Source of the DNA: Deltaproteobacteria bacterium
Lineage (GTDB): Bacteria > Myxococcota_A > UBA796 > UBA2385
DNA: 64,000 nucleotides
Assembly (NCBI GenBank): GCA_018401435.1
Contig: JAGYJW010000027.1
Location: 1-64,000, forward strand
Reading direction: 5' to 3'
Part shown: positions 53,109 through 61,173 of the stretch, in pieces
Position numbering within the stretch: the first letter of the stretch is position 1
Layout of the letters: the number at the start of each line of letters is the position of its first letter
Made by a program: the position numbers and the translations under genes
The notes under the pieces: generated by a model
Seen by the model: the letters and a program-made list of their open reading frames with translations, nothing else
What the model was told of the DNA's origin: nothing
Databases searched by the model: none

Positions 53109-54259
53109 GGCAGGTAGAGGCCCACCATGCGCAGCAGCAAGGCGGGCCCGCCCCAGGTGCCGCCCGCCGCCTGCAGGGCGGTCAGGGCGTGGCCCATGGT
53201 CACGAAGGCCAGGGTCGCGGGGATGGTGAAAAGGTTGAAGATCGCCGGGCCGGGCCTCCGCTTGCGGAAGCGTCGTCGCCAGATCGCCACGGCCGCCAGC
53301 GCGGCGCCATGCCACAGGCCCCACAGCAGCCAGTCCAAGCGCAGGGCATGCCAGAGCCCCATCGCCACAAAGGTGACCAGCACGGCAAAGACCGGGCTTC
53401 GGCTGCCCCCCAGCAGCGGCATGTAGAGGGTGTCCCGGCACCAGTCCGCCAAGGAGATGTGCCAGCGGCGCCAGAAGTCGGCCGGGCTGTTGGAGAACAT
53501 CGGCCACCGGAAGTTTTCGGTGACCCGCAGGCCAAAGAGCCGCCCCCCGCCGATGGCGAGATCCGAGTAGCCGCTGAAGTCCAGGTAGAGGTGAAGCAGG
53601 CTGAGGCCGGCAAAGATCCAGGCCGCGCCCACCCCCAGGCTGAAGTCCTGCAAGCTCCCCAGGGTGGTGTCGGCGTCGGCGCCCAGCGCCACCTGGGCCT
53701 GGGCGACAAGACCATCGGCCAGGACCAGCTTCTTGACCAGTCCTGACAGGATGCGCCCCCCACCCTCGACCAGCAGGGCGGGCCGCCACTGGTCCTCACG
53801 CCGCTGCTGCTGGTGGTCCAGGCGCTCGATGGGCCCCGCGCTGAAGAGCGGCGGAAAGAGGATCCAGCCCAGGACCTCGCCCAGGGGCTGCGGTCCCAGG
53901 CTGCCGGTCCGGCGGGCGATGACGAAGTGCAGGAGGCGAAAGGTCACAAAGGACAGGCCCAGCGGCAGCAGGAGCGCGCCGGCGCGGATCTCCAGGGCGG
54001 CCTTGAAGCCCACCAGCACGGTGAGCAGGGCGGCGCCCGCGACCCAGGCCCGGCGGCGGCTGACGGTCCCCCGCAGCCCCCAGGCCAGCGCCAGGCTGAG
54101 GCCTGCGGTGCCCAGCACGGCACCCGGCGCCAGCGGGCCCAGGCCGACAAGGCCCAGGATCGCGAGGATCCAGGGCCTTATGCCAGCGGGATATCGCCAG
54201 TATATCACCAATCCAGGGCCCATCACCGCCAGCAGCCAGGCCAGCCCGAACGGCGGCAT
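53093..54259 (-). CDS. MBOAT-family membrane O-acyltransferase (DltB-like)
   Basis: 388 residues. ATG 54259 shares a base with the stop of the microprotein gene (TGATG). About ten helices carry MBOAT marks: LGLSFVTFRLLHFVI, ILFPPLFSAGPIER, the conserved LYLDFSGYSDLAIGGGRLFGL, NSPADFWRRWHISLADW and MGLWHALRLDWLLWGLWHG, with His304 and His317 as candidates for the catalytic and accessory His. Length equals DltB/AlgI-core proteins. It should move the acyl group from the carrier to the outer side, there to the microprotein. Not AlgI or PatA by context, because a carrier, adenylating enzyme and DltX-like peptide accompany it. Confidence 0.88.
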   Translation of the reverse strand: MPPFGLAWLLAVMGPGLVIYWRYPAGIRPWILAILGLVGLGPLAPGAVLGTAGLSLALAWGLRGTVSRRRAWVAGAALLTVLVGFKAALEIRAGALLLPLGLSFVTFRLLHFVIARRTGSLGPQPLGEVLGWILFPPLFSAGPIERLDHQQQRREDQWRPALLVEGGGRILSGLVKKLVLADGLVAQAQVALGADADTTLGSLQDFSLGVGAAWIFAGLSLLHLYLDFSGYSDLAIGGGRLFGLRVTENFRWPMFSNSPADFWRRWHISLADWCRDTLYMPLLGGSRSPVFAVLVTFVAMGLWHALRLDWLLWGLWHGAALAAVAIWRRRFRKRRPGPAIFNLFTIPATLAFVTMGHALTALQAAGGTWGGPALLLRMVGLYLPWRLE

Positions 54260-54426
54260 CAATAGGCCTGGTACCGAAAGAGGGGGCCCGCATCCGACTG
54301 CTTCTGGGCGAGGCCGTCGGTGGGCAGCCGGGCGGGCGGCCGCAGCAGCCCCCACAGCTGGAGCAGGGCGAGGCTGAGCAGCAGGCCGGTCCCCGCCACC
54401 TGCAGGGCTTTGCCGAGCGCCTTCAT
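54259..54426 (-). CDS. DltX-like membrane microprotein
   Basis: 55 residues, never long enough for a default gene call. ATG 54426 ends a 14-base repeat that carries the previous stop. Residues 8-28 form one membrane helix (LQVAGTGLLLSLALLQLWGLL). The outer tail ends GPLFRYQAY. DltX of Gram-positive dlt operons is a peptide of about 50 residues with one helix and a C-terminal F-x-Y-x-x-F motif whose Tyr takes the D-alanyl group from DltB before DltD. Here F50, Y52 and Y55 fit F-x-Y-x-x-(F/Y). The stop TGA overlaps the MBOAT ATG. Size, topology, motif and location together support the call; similarity over the rest is too slight to claim homology. Confidence 0.7.
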   Translation of the reverse strand: MKALGKALQVAGTGLLLSLALLQLWGLLRPPARLPTDGLAQKQSDAGPLFRYQAY

Positions 54427-54462
54427 GGCAGGGTCTTCATGGCAGGGTCTTCATGGCAGGGT
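54421..54462. repeat. Three exact 14-bp tandem repeats spanning a stop/start junction
   Basis: The unit CTTCATGGCAGGGT (plus strand) occurs exactly three times at 54421, 54435 and 54449. On the minus strand each unit carries CC-ATGA-AG. The first ATGA holds the stop of the SGNH gene. The first two copies then open five-codon frames (MKTLP-stop), each ending in the ATGA of the next copy. The third ATG is the microprotein start. As 14 is not a multiple of three, expansion changes frame but always restores an ATGA link. Confidence 0.85.
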
Positions 54463-55497
54463 CCCGATGGCCGCGGCCAGGGCCGCCGTGTAGATGCGGC
54501 GAGCGCCGGCATCGCCAAGGTGGGCGTGATCGCGGAAGGCCCCCGGGGGCAGATCTGCGCCTCGGATCGGGTCGATGCGCGGCCGGCCCAGGTCGGTCTC
54601 GACCGCCGCCAGGCAGGCCTCCGCCGCAGCCTCCAGGCCGGGCTCCGCGGCCACCTGGGCCGCCCACATGGCCGGGTTCCGCGGCGCCTCCAACAGCACC
54701 AGACGGGCCCCTTTTCGCTGCAGCTCCGCACCGATGGCGCGGTAGGTGGCGCGGTGCAGATCGGCGGCCTCCCCGCACCGGCGCGCCCAGTCCCCCAGGC
54801 GCGCGGCCAGGGCGAGGGCCCGGTCGGCGTGCACCGGCCCCAGGCGGTCCACCAGGTGCAGATCGACCTCTGGCGCGCCCACCAGCAGGTGCACCAGGCC
54901 GCCCATGCGGGGCAGCCAGAAGGCGGGGTAGCTGAGCAGGCTGCTGCCCGCGACGCGGCGGGTGGGCACCAGGCCCTGCGCTTGTGCGACCCGGTCCAGG
55001 GCGACCCCGTGCAGGGGCAGGCGGGGGTCGGTCAGCAGCCCCTGAAGCTCGTCGGCCGGCAGGGCGAGATTTCGCGCAGACAGCTCGATCAGCACGAGGT
55101 CCCCCTCGGCGATCGGCAGGGCCTCCACCAGGACCAGGGCCTCTTCGGCATAGAGCCCCCCTGCCGCGAAGAGCCGCACCGGACCGCGCTTTCCGTAGCG
55201 CCGCAAGGCGCCTGCCAGCGCCTCGGGGCTGGACAGGGCCTCGCGGGTGGCCGACGAGCCGATCACCCAGGTGCCGCCCGCAGGCGGGGGCTGCTGTCGC
55301 ATGCGGCAGACCTCACCCGCCAGGGCCGCGAATTCGTCGTCCCAGGACTGCACCGACCAGCCCTGGGCGAGGTCGGCCTCCCCCAGTCGGGCGGACCAGC
55401 CCGCGACCCCCACCAGGGCCACCACCAGGCTGGCCGACAGGGTGCCGGCGGTGGGCCGCAGCAGGCCCTCCAAGAGCGCATGCCAGCGCCCCGTCAT
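54451..55497 (-). CDS. SGNH-hydrolase-fold membrane-anchored protein (DltD-like)
   Basis: 348 residues. The ATG overlaps the oxygenase stop (ATGA). One N-terminal helix (about 19-37) anchors a periplasmic domain. The SGNH signature is GTWVIGSSATREAL with the nucleophile in Ser81-Ser82, and DHAHLGDAGARRIY with Asp323 and His326 as the end of the triad. Middle blocks include LVLIELSARNLAL. DltD has the same design and uses its Ser to receive the acyl group from DltX and hand it to the polymer. Despite low overall likeness, the operon context strongly suggests the same job. Confidence 0.78.
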   Translation of the reverse strand: MTGRWHALLEGLLRPTAGTLSASLVVALVGVAGWSARLGEADLAQGWSVQSWDDEFAALAGEVCRMRQQPPPAGGTWVIGSSATREALSSPEALAGALRRYGKRGPVRLFAAGGLYAEEALVLVEALPIAEGDLVLIELSARNLALPADELQGLLTDPRLPLHGVALDRVAQAQGLVPTRRVAGSSLLSYPAFWLPRMGGLVHLLVGAPEVDLHLVDRLGPVHADRALALAARLGDWARRCGEAADLHRATYRAIGAELQRKGARLVLLEAPRNPAMWAAQVAAEPGLEAAAEACLAAVETDLGRPRIDPIRGADLPPGAFRDHAHLGDAGARRIYTAALAAAIGTLP

Positions 55498-56438
55498 CGG
55501 TCCTGCACCATGGCCACGTGGATGCGGCGGGGCCCGGAAAAGGGCGCGCGGCCGTGCATCACACGGAGATTGTCGAGGATCAACAGGTCACCGGCCTCCC
55601 AGGGCTGCCGGTGGGCCCGCGCCCAGGCAAGGTTGCGAATCCGGGCCAGCTCGTCGGTGTCGAGGGGCTCGCCATCGCCGTGGGTGGCGTCGGTGGGGCG
55701 GTCGGCAGAGGCCCACCGGGCGGCCAGGCGCTCGCCCCGGGCACCCAAGGCGCTGGGGTGCCAGAGATCGGCCTGGGAGGCCCACAGGGGCGTCCCGGTG
55801 ACCGGGTGGGGGCGCAGCGCCGGCCGCTGCAGCAGCACGCGCAGGCCACCGGCGGGATCCCAAGCCCACTCGGCCCCCTCCGCGTGCAGCCAGGCCTCCA
55901 CCGCAGCCCGGTCCGCCCCTTCGAAGTGGGCCTGCCAGCTCTTGCCCAGACCACCGCCACCGTGCATATTCTTGAGGTAGGCAAGCCCCCGGGCATCATA
56001 GCGTGCCACCGTCTCTGCAGGCAGGGCCTCCACCAGCTCCGCGGCACAAGCCAAAGCCGTCTCGCCGCCTTGATCGGCAGGGGTCTCGCAATGCAAGAGC
56101 AGGGTGGCGGGAGGCTGCTTGAGATAGGACAGCTCACCATGCAGCGGAATGCGCTCAGTGGCGGGGTAGGCGGTGGAGGTGTAGACGCCGCCGCCCAGGG
56201 ACCTTCGGTTGGACTGGCCGAAGAGGTAGGGTGCCGGCCGAGGATCGAATGCCTGCACCGCCTGCGCAAAGGCGCCAGCGCCCGCGATGCCGAAGCCCCG
56301 CAGCCACCAGGCCCCATCCTGCACCAAGGCGGCGCGCAAGGCCGCGCCCTCGGCCTGCAGCCAGGCGCAGAGCTGGGCCGGCCGAATCCCAAGTTCGGTG
56401 GGCGTCATCAAACGCGGGGACCAACGCGCAGAATCCAT
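55494..56438 (-). CDS. TauD/clavaminate-synthase-like non-heme Fe(II)/2-oxoglutarate oxygenase
   Basis: 314 residues, the first gene of the dlt-like operon. The double-stranded beta-helix is shown by the iron ligands His100 and Glu102 in PLHGELSYL (an H-x-E pair, as in clavaminate synthase, not the more common H-x-D), the distal His295 in DNLRVMHGRAPF and Arg304/305 in GPRRIHVAM for 2-oxoglutarate. The LILDN/MHGR ending is typical of SyrP- and TauD-like hydroxylases that act on carrier-bound amino acids or small acids. No signal peptide is present. I infer hydroxylation of the acyl group before or while on the carrier; acting on another cell substrate is possible. It is divergent from the gene at 56507 across 68 bases. 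Confidence 0.82.
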   Translation of the reverse strand: MDSARWSPRLMTPTELGIRPAQLCAWLQAEGAALRAALVQDGAWWLRGFGIAGAGAFAQAVQAFDPRPAPYLFGQSNRRSLGGGVYTSTAYPATERIPLHGELSYLKQPPATLLLHCETPADQGGETALACAAELVEALPAETVARYDARGLAYLKNMHGGGGLGKSWQAHFEGADRAAVEAWLHAEGAEWAWDPAGGLRVLLQRPALRPHPVTGTPLWASQADLWHPSALGARGERLAARWASADRPTDATHGDGEPLDTDELARIRNLAWARAHRQPWEAGDLLILDNLRVMHGRAPFSGPRRIHVAMVQDR

Positions 56439-56506
56439 GCCGCCAGCCTACCACGCGCGCCGCCTCGCCCCTGCGCGGCGCCGGGCCCGTGCGATACTGC
56501 GCGCCT

Positions 56507-58652
56507 GTGACCGTCGCCCGCCCCATTGTCGAATGGACTGCTGTCCTGGCCTTCTACGTGCTCGGCGCCTTGGTCTTTCTGTGGCCGCTGCCCCTGCACT
56601 TCACCACCCACATCTGGGGGGATCGCTTTGACGCCTGGACCACGCTCTGGCTGGTTCAGCACTTGGGGGATCGCATCGGGGCGGGTGATCTGGCGTCGCG
56701 GACCACCGAGATCCTCTTTCCCCTGGGCTACGACCTCTGGTCTTTTGGCCACGTCGCCCTGCAGGTGATCGGGGGGGGGCTGGTGGCCGCGGGCCTGCCC
56801 CTGGTGACGGCCTACAACCTGCTGCTGGTGGGCGCCCTGGCCACCAGCGGCCTGGCGGCCCACGCCCTGGGACGGGCCCTGTCGGGGGACCACCTGGGCG
56901 GCCTGGTGTCGGGGGTGGCCTTCTGCACCACGCCCTACCTCTATGGCGAGGGCGCGGCGGGCTGCATCGAGCTGGTGGCAGCCGGCTTCTTGCCCCTCTT
57001 CGCGCTGTGCCTGGTGCGCCTGGTGCGGCGGCCGGGCTGGCGCAGGGCCCCTGCCTGCGGCCGCGGTGCTGGCGGTCACGGGGCCCTTCAACTGGTATTA
57101 CACGCTCTTTTCGGGGATGTTGGGCCTGGGTTTTCTGCTGTGGCAGCTTGTGGAGGGGCGGCGGCAGGCGGCGGCCTGGATGCTCTGCGCCATGGCGGTG
57201 GCCGCCCTCAGCAACGCGCCGCTGATCCCCCTGGTGCGCCAGGAGACCCCGACCCGGCCATCCATCTCGGCCGCGCTCTTCAGCGATGCCGCGGCCTGGA
57301 CCCGGGTGGACGCCATCACCAATGGCGGCGCGCCGCTTTCCGAGCTGAGCCTGGCCCGCACCGAGGAGGTGGACGCCATCCAGGTCTACCGGAACGCGAC
57401 GGCCATCGGCTCTCTGGTCGAGGCCCGCTTCACGGTGAACCCCCTGCGCTCGACCCCGGGCGCGCTGGCCTTCGGTGTGGGCCTGTTCGGGCTGGTGGCC
57501 GGGCGCCGGCGCAGCCTGGGCTGGGCGGCCATCGCCTTGGGCGCCACGGTCCTCACCCTGGGGCCCTTCCTGGCCCTGGACGAGCGGCCCCCCATGGACC
57601 GCTGGGCCGGCGCCTTTCCCCTGCCCTATTACTGGGCCTATGAGCACCTGCCCTTCTTCTCAAAGGCCTATCGACCCTACCGGATCGGCGTCATCACCTT
57701 GACCTGCCTGGGCGCCTTGGGCGCGGTGGGTACCGCGGCGGTGGCCACCGAGCTGCGCCGGCGCTGGGTCATCTTGGGGGTGGCCCTGCTCAGCGTGGTG
57801 GGTTTCAGCCAGCCGCTCTGGTCGGGCGACCAGCCCGCCCGGCGTCCCTTGTCCGATGCCCGCATCCCCGACCTCTATGGTGCGTTGGGGGAGCTGCCCC
57901 CAGGCGCGGTGGTCGAGGTGCCGCTTCAGTACCAGCCCACCACCATCGCCAACGCCCGCTATCAATATAACCAGACCCGACACAAGCACCCGGTGCTCAA
58001 CTGCAACCAGCTGATCCGGCGGACCGATCTGCTGGCGTTCCGCGATTATGTGCTGGAAAACGCCTTCTTGAGCGCAATGGTCGACCTTGCCCGCAGCCGC
58101 CCGCCCTACCGGTTCACGGGCGCGGATCTGGCGCGCATGCGGGAGGATGGCTTTGCTTATGTTGTGGTCCGCCACCGCGTCGAAGCCGACCTGCTGAGCC
58201 TGGCGGGCGAGGCCCGAGGGGACCTGGTAGTGGAGCCGGCCATGAGCCTCTTCCCCGCGGTCCTGGGCGAGCCCGTATTCACCGACCTGGACGGGTCCAT
58301 CTACCGGCTGCCCGACCGCGTCGAGGCGACCCGAAGCTGGGTGATCGACGGCGAAGAGGTGGTGGACGTCGACTTCCCCTTCGACGCGCTGCGCTACCTG
58401 TTGCCCCTTCACCTGCCGCCCCGGGGCGGGCTGCCCCTGTGGGACGAGGGGGGGCGGCAGCTGAGCTTCTGGGCCCGCGCCTTGTCGGAGGAGCCCGTCT
58501 ACGTCGAGCAGGGCGAGGCGCGCACCCTGCTGCGGATCGACCCGGCCCACTGGACCTGGCAGCGCATCCCGCTGACCGACGGTCCCGTGGGCCTGGTGGC
58601 GGGCGAGGGCGGCGCCCGGCTGGAGATCACCCAGGTCCAGGTGCTGCGGTGA
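56507..58652 (+). CDS. Large polytopic membrane protein (GT-C/YfhO-like), frameshifted near 57.04 kb
   Basis: GTG 56507 begins about 11 helices: VLAFYVLGALVFLWPLPL, the loop HIWGDRFDAWTTLWLVQHL, TTEILFPLGYDLWSFGHVALQ and so on. Near 57030-57060 the sense moves to another frame (LVRLVRRPGW then PLPAAAVLAVTGPFNWYYTLF), most simply by one extra base. The second frame carries more helices and, from about 57840 on, a soluble periplasmic domain with ANARYQYNQTRHKHPVLNC. Joined length is about 714 residues. Acidic first-loop residues and topology suggest GT-C glycosyltransferase kinship, but no precise family. The next gene overlaps its stop (GTGA). Confidence 0.7.
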
Positions 58653-59230
58653 CCCGGGCGCCCGCCGCCGCTGCGGCCCTGGCCCTGGCCCTGCTGTGGT
58701 TTGGCTGGGCGGGATCGGCGGCCTTCGACCTGCTGGTGGGCCTACGGGATCCCGCGGTCCTGGTGGCTTCGGGCAAGGACGCCCCGGCCCCGGATTCGTC
58801 CCGCACCGCCGCGGAGCGGGAGGAGCTGGATCGCTTGCACCAGGTATCTGAGCAGTGGGCGCCCCGGGCCGCCGCGCTGCTCAGCCCCGAGCAGCGTGCC
58901 CGGGGCCGCCTTCTGGCCACGGCCATGCCTCTCCAGCCTCCCGCGCCCAGCCGGCTCTTGTCGGTCGAGGGGGATCTCTGGGGCCTCAGTCAGGCGTTGA
59001 TCGGGTACTACGGTGCGGTTCTGGGCGAGGCGCCTGCGCTGCCGGAGGCCGATCCCTGGGGAACCCTGAGCCGCCGCGAGCGCGTCCGTGCCCTGCTGGC
59101 GCTGATCGAGGCGGGTGAGCTGGAGACCGATCAGGCGGCCGCCTTGCTGGCGCTCACCTTGGAGGCCATGCAGGCGCAGGCGGCGGGTGTGGACCTCGCC
59201 GAGGGACAGGACCGCCCCCGGTCCCGCTGA
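58649..59230 (+). CDS. Membrane-anchored helical protein of unknown function
   Basis: 193 residues from a GTG overlapping the previous stop (GTGA, 58649-58652). One N-terminal helix (about residues 5-22, ALALALLWFGWAGSAAF) anchors a mainly alpha-helical Ala/Leu/Glu-rich domain with phrases EREELDRLHQVSEQWAPRAAALLSPEQRARG and LLALIEAGELETDQAAALLALTLEAM. No family is recognised. The tail is short and polar. A periplasmic helper of the polytopic protein before it is a reasonable guess based on coupling only. Confidence 0.6.
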   Translation: MTRAPAAAAALALALLWFGWAGSAAFDLLVGLRDPAVLVASGKDAPAPDSSRTAAEREELDRLHQVSEQWAPRAAALLSPEQRARGRLLATAMPLQPPAPSRLLSVEGDLWGLSQALIGYYGAVLGEAPALPEADPWGTLSRRERVRALLALIEAGELETDQAAALLALTLEAMQAQAAGVDLAEGQDRPRSR

Positions 59231-59274
59231 AGGATTCGGTCGCAGGGGGCAGGCCTGTGGCATAAACGGCCCGA

Positions 59275-61048
59275 ATGGCCCAACTGTCGCGCCTCCCCAT
59301 CCCCGACTCCTGGCTGCCCCTGATCAGCGACCAGGCGCGCAGCCGGCCCCGGCTGCAGCAGGCCTTGGACCGCTGGCTGGCTGCGCCCTCTGACGGCGAC
59401 CTTGCCTTGGACCTGCACCTCTGTGTCGCGACGGCCGACCCTCCCGCCGCCGCCGAGCGGCAGCCGGGCTGCCCCCGAGGCCCGCGCCACGGCCCCGACC
59501 GGACGCCTGCTGCTGGGCATGCTGGACTGCCGTCTGGGCCGTCACGACGAGGCCGCCCTGGCCCTGGACGAGCTGTGCAACGAGGCCCGCATCCACGCCG
59601 ATGAGCGCCTGCTGGCCTGGGTGCTGGTGGAGCGGGCGCGGGCCCGGTCCCTGCTGCGGGATCGGGGTTGCTGTGCCGAGCTGCTGCAAGAGGCCGCCCT
59701 GCTGGCCCGGCGCCTGGGCTTGGCCCGATTGGAGACCATGGCCCTGACCAACCTGGGCATGCTGCATGGGCAAGACGGCGAGCCTGTGCCCTATGCCCAC
59801 TACACCTGCGAGGCCCTGGCCGTTGCCCGCGCCGCGGGTGACGACGAAGGCGTGGCCCACTGCTTGAGCAACCTGGGCGGCGCGCTGAGCGCAGGCGGCC
59901 AGCTGGACGAGGCGCTGCGCTGTTACGACGAGTGCTTGCCCCTGGCCCGGAATGGCGGCTGGCCCTATATCGAGGCCCTCTGCCTGGCGGGCCGCGGCGG
60001 CCTTCGCTTCGAGCGGGGGGACCCGGATGGCGGGCTGGCCGACTATGACGCCAGCGAACGCATCCTCGACCAGTTGGGCAAGCGCTCGCAAGTGGTGCAC
60101 CAGCACCTCCTGCAGTGCGCCTACCTGGTCAGAGCTGGCCGCGCCGATGCTGCAATGCAGCGCGCCTTGGGTTGCATCGAGCTGGCTCGGCAGCACGGCT
60201 TCCAGACCATGGAAGCCACCGGGCAGGAGCGCCTGGCCGAGGCCCTGGAGGCCCTGGGGCGCTTTCCGGACGCCCTGCGGGCGCTGCGCAAGAGCCTGGA
60301 GATCCAACGCGGGGCCCTGGACAGCCGCCTGGCCGAGGCCGAACGTGCGGCCGCCCGCAGCCAGAAGGCCCTGGCGGCGCACCGTCGCGCCCAGTGGGAG
60401 CGGGAGCGGCGGGTGGAGTCCGAGGAGCGCAGCCGGGCCCTCGCTGCCGCGTTGATCGAGCGTGAGCACCTGCGCAAGGACCTCATTCGGGCCTCTCGCA
60501 CCGACGCGCTGACGCAGCTGGCCAACCGACGCGCCTTCGACGAAGGCATGGGTTGGACCCTCGCCCAATCCAAGCGGCGCTACCGCCCGGTTGCGCTGAT
60601 TCTCTGTGACCTGGACCACTTCAAGGCCATCAACGACAGCTTTGGCCATGCCGCCGGCGATCGTGTATTGGCCCGGGTGGCGGCGCGCCTGGCCGGGAGG
60701 GTGCGCGCGGGCGACCTGGTGGCCCGGTGGGGCGGAGAAGAGTTCGCCGTGTTGCTGCCCGACACCGAGCTGGGGGGTGCCTTGGCCCTGGCCGAGGCGC
60801 TGCGCCAGGCCATCGCGGACGCCCCCCTCACCACGGCGGCCGGGCCGCTCAACATCAGCCTCAGCCTGGGCGTCGCGGTGACCCGCCCCGACATGTTGGA
60901 CGCCGACGCCTTGCTGCGTTCGGCCGACCTCGCCCTCTACGAGGCCAAGGCCAGGGGTCGCAACCGGGTGGTCGCCGCACGGGGCGAGGGCCAGGGGGCA
61001 GCCCGCGGCCGGGGCCATATTGACCGGGATTCGCGTTCGGGCGCCTGA
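59275..61048 (+). CDS. TPR-repeat diguanylate cyclase (GGDEF), frameshifted near 59.46 kb
   Basis: Starting at ATG 59275 (MAQLSRLPIPDSWLPL), the frame shifts around 59455-59475, best explained by one extra base, and goes on to 61048. The 590-residue product has tetratricopeptide-like helical pairs at about 60-330 (LAWVLVERARARSLL, TMALTNLGMLHGQDG, VAHCLSNLGGALSAGGQLDEAL), then a coiled segment and the GGDEF domain with the active loop RWGGEEFAVLLP. The preceding DHFKAINDSFGHAAGD is the metal/GTP site. It should make cyclic di-GMP. No RxxD inhibitory site was spotted before the loop. No membrane helix is seen, so it is cytoplasmic, with TPRs as the sensor or partner surface. Confidence 0.82.
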
Positions 61049-61115
61049 GAAGCGCCCCAACAGGCGCTGCGCGGGGGGTTATCTCCCCTTCCCTGCCGCG
61101 CGGTCCCGCTGCGCG

Positions 61116-61157
61116 CCCCACTCTGCTCTCCCCACTCTGCTCTCCCCACTCTGCTCT
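61116..61157. repeat. Three exact 14-bp pyrimidine-rich tandem repeats before the sulfatase-like gene
   Basis: CCCCACTCTGCTCT occurs at 61116, 61130 and 61144, followed by a fourth CCCC at 61158. The array sits between the GGDEF stop and the ribosome site of the lipoprotein gene, so copy number could alter its expression. It is the same length and number as the array at 54421 but unrelated in sequence. Confidence 0.85.
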
Positions 61158-61173
61158 CCCCGTGGAGGCCCCG

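Noticed and set aside
56493..56498. GATACT as a -10 box before the membrane protein at 56507
   Set aside because: No -35-like hexamer is found at a proper distance and the leader would be only a few bases.
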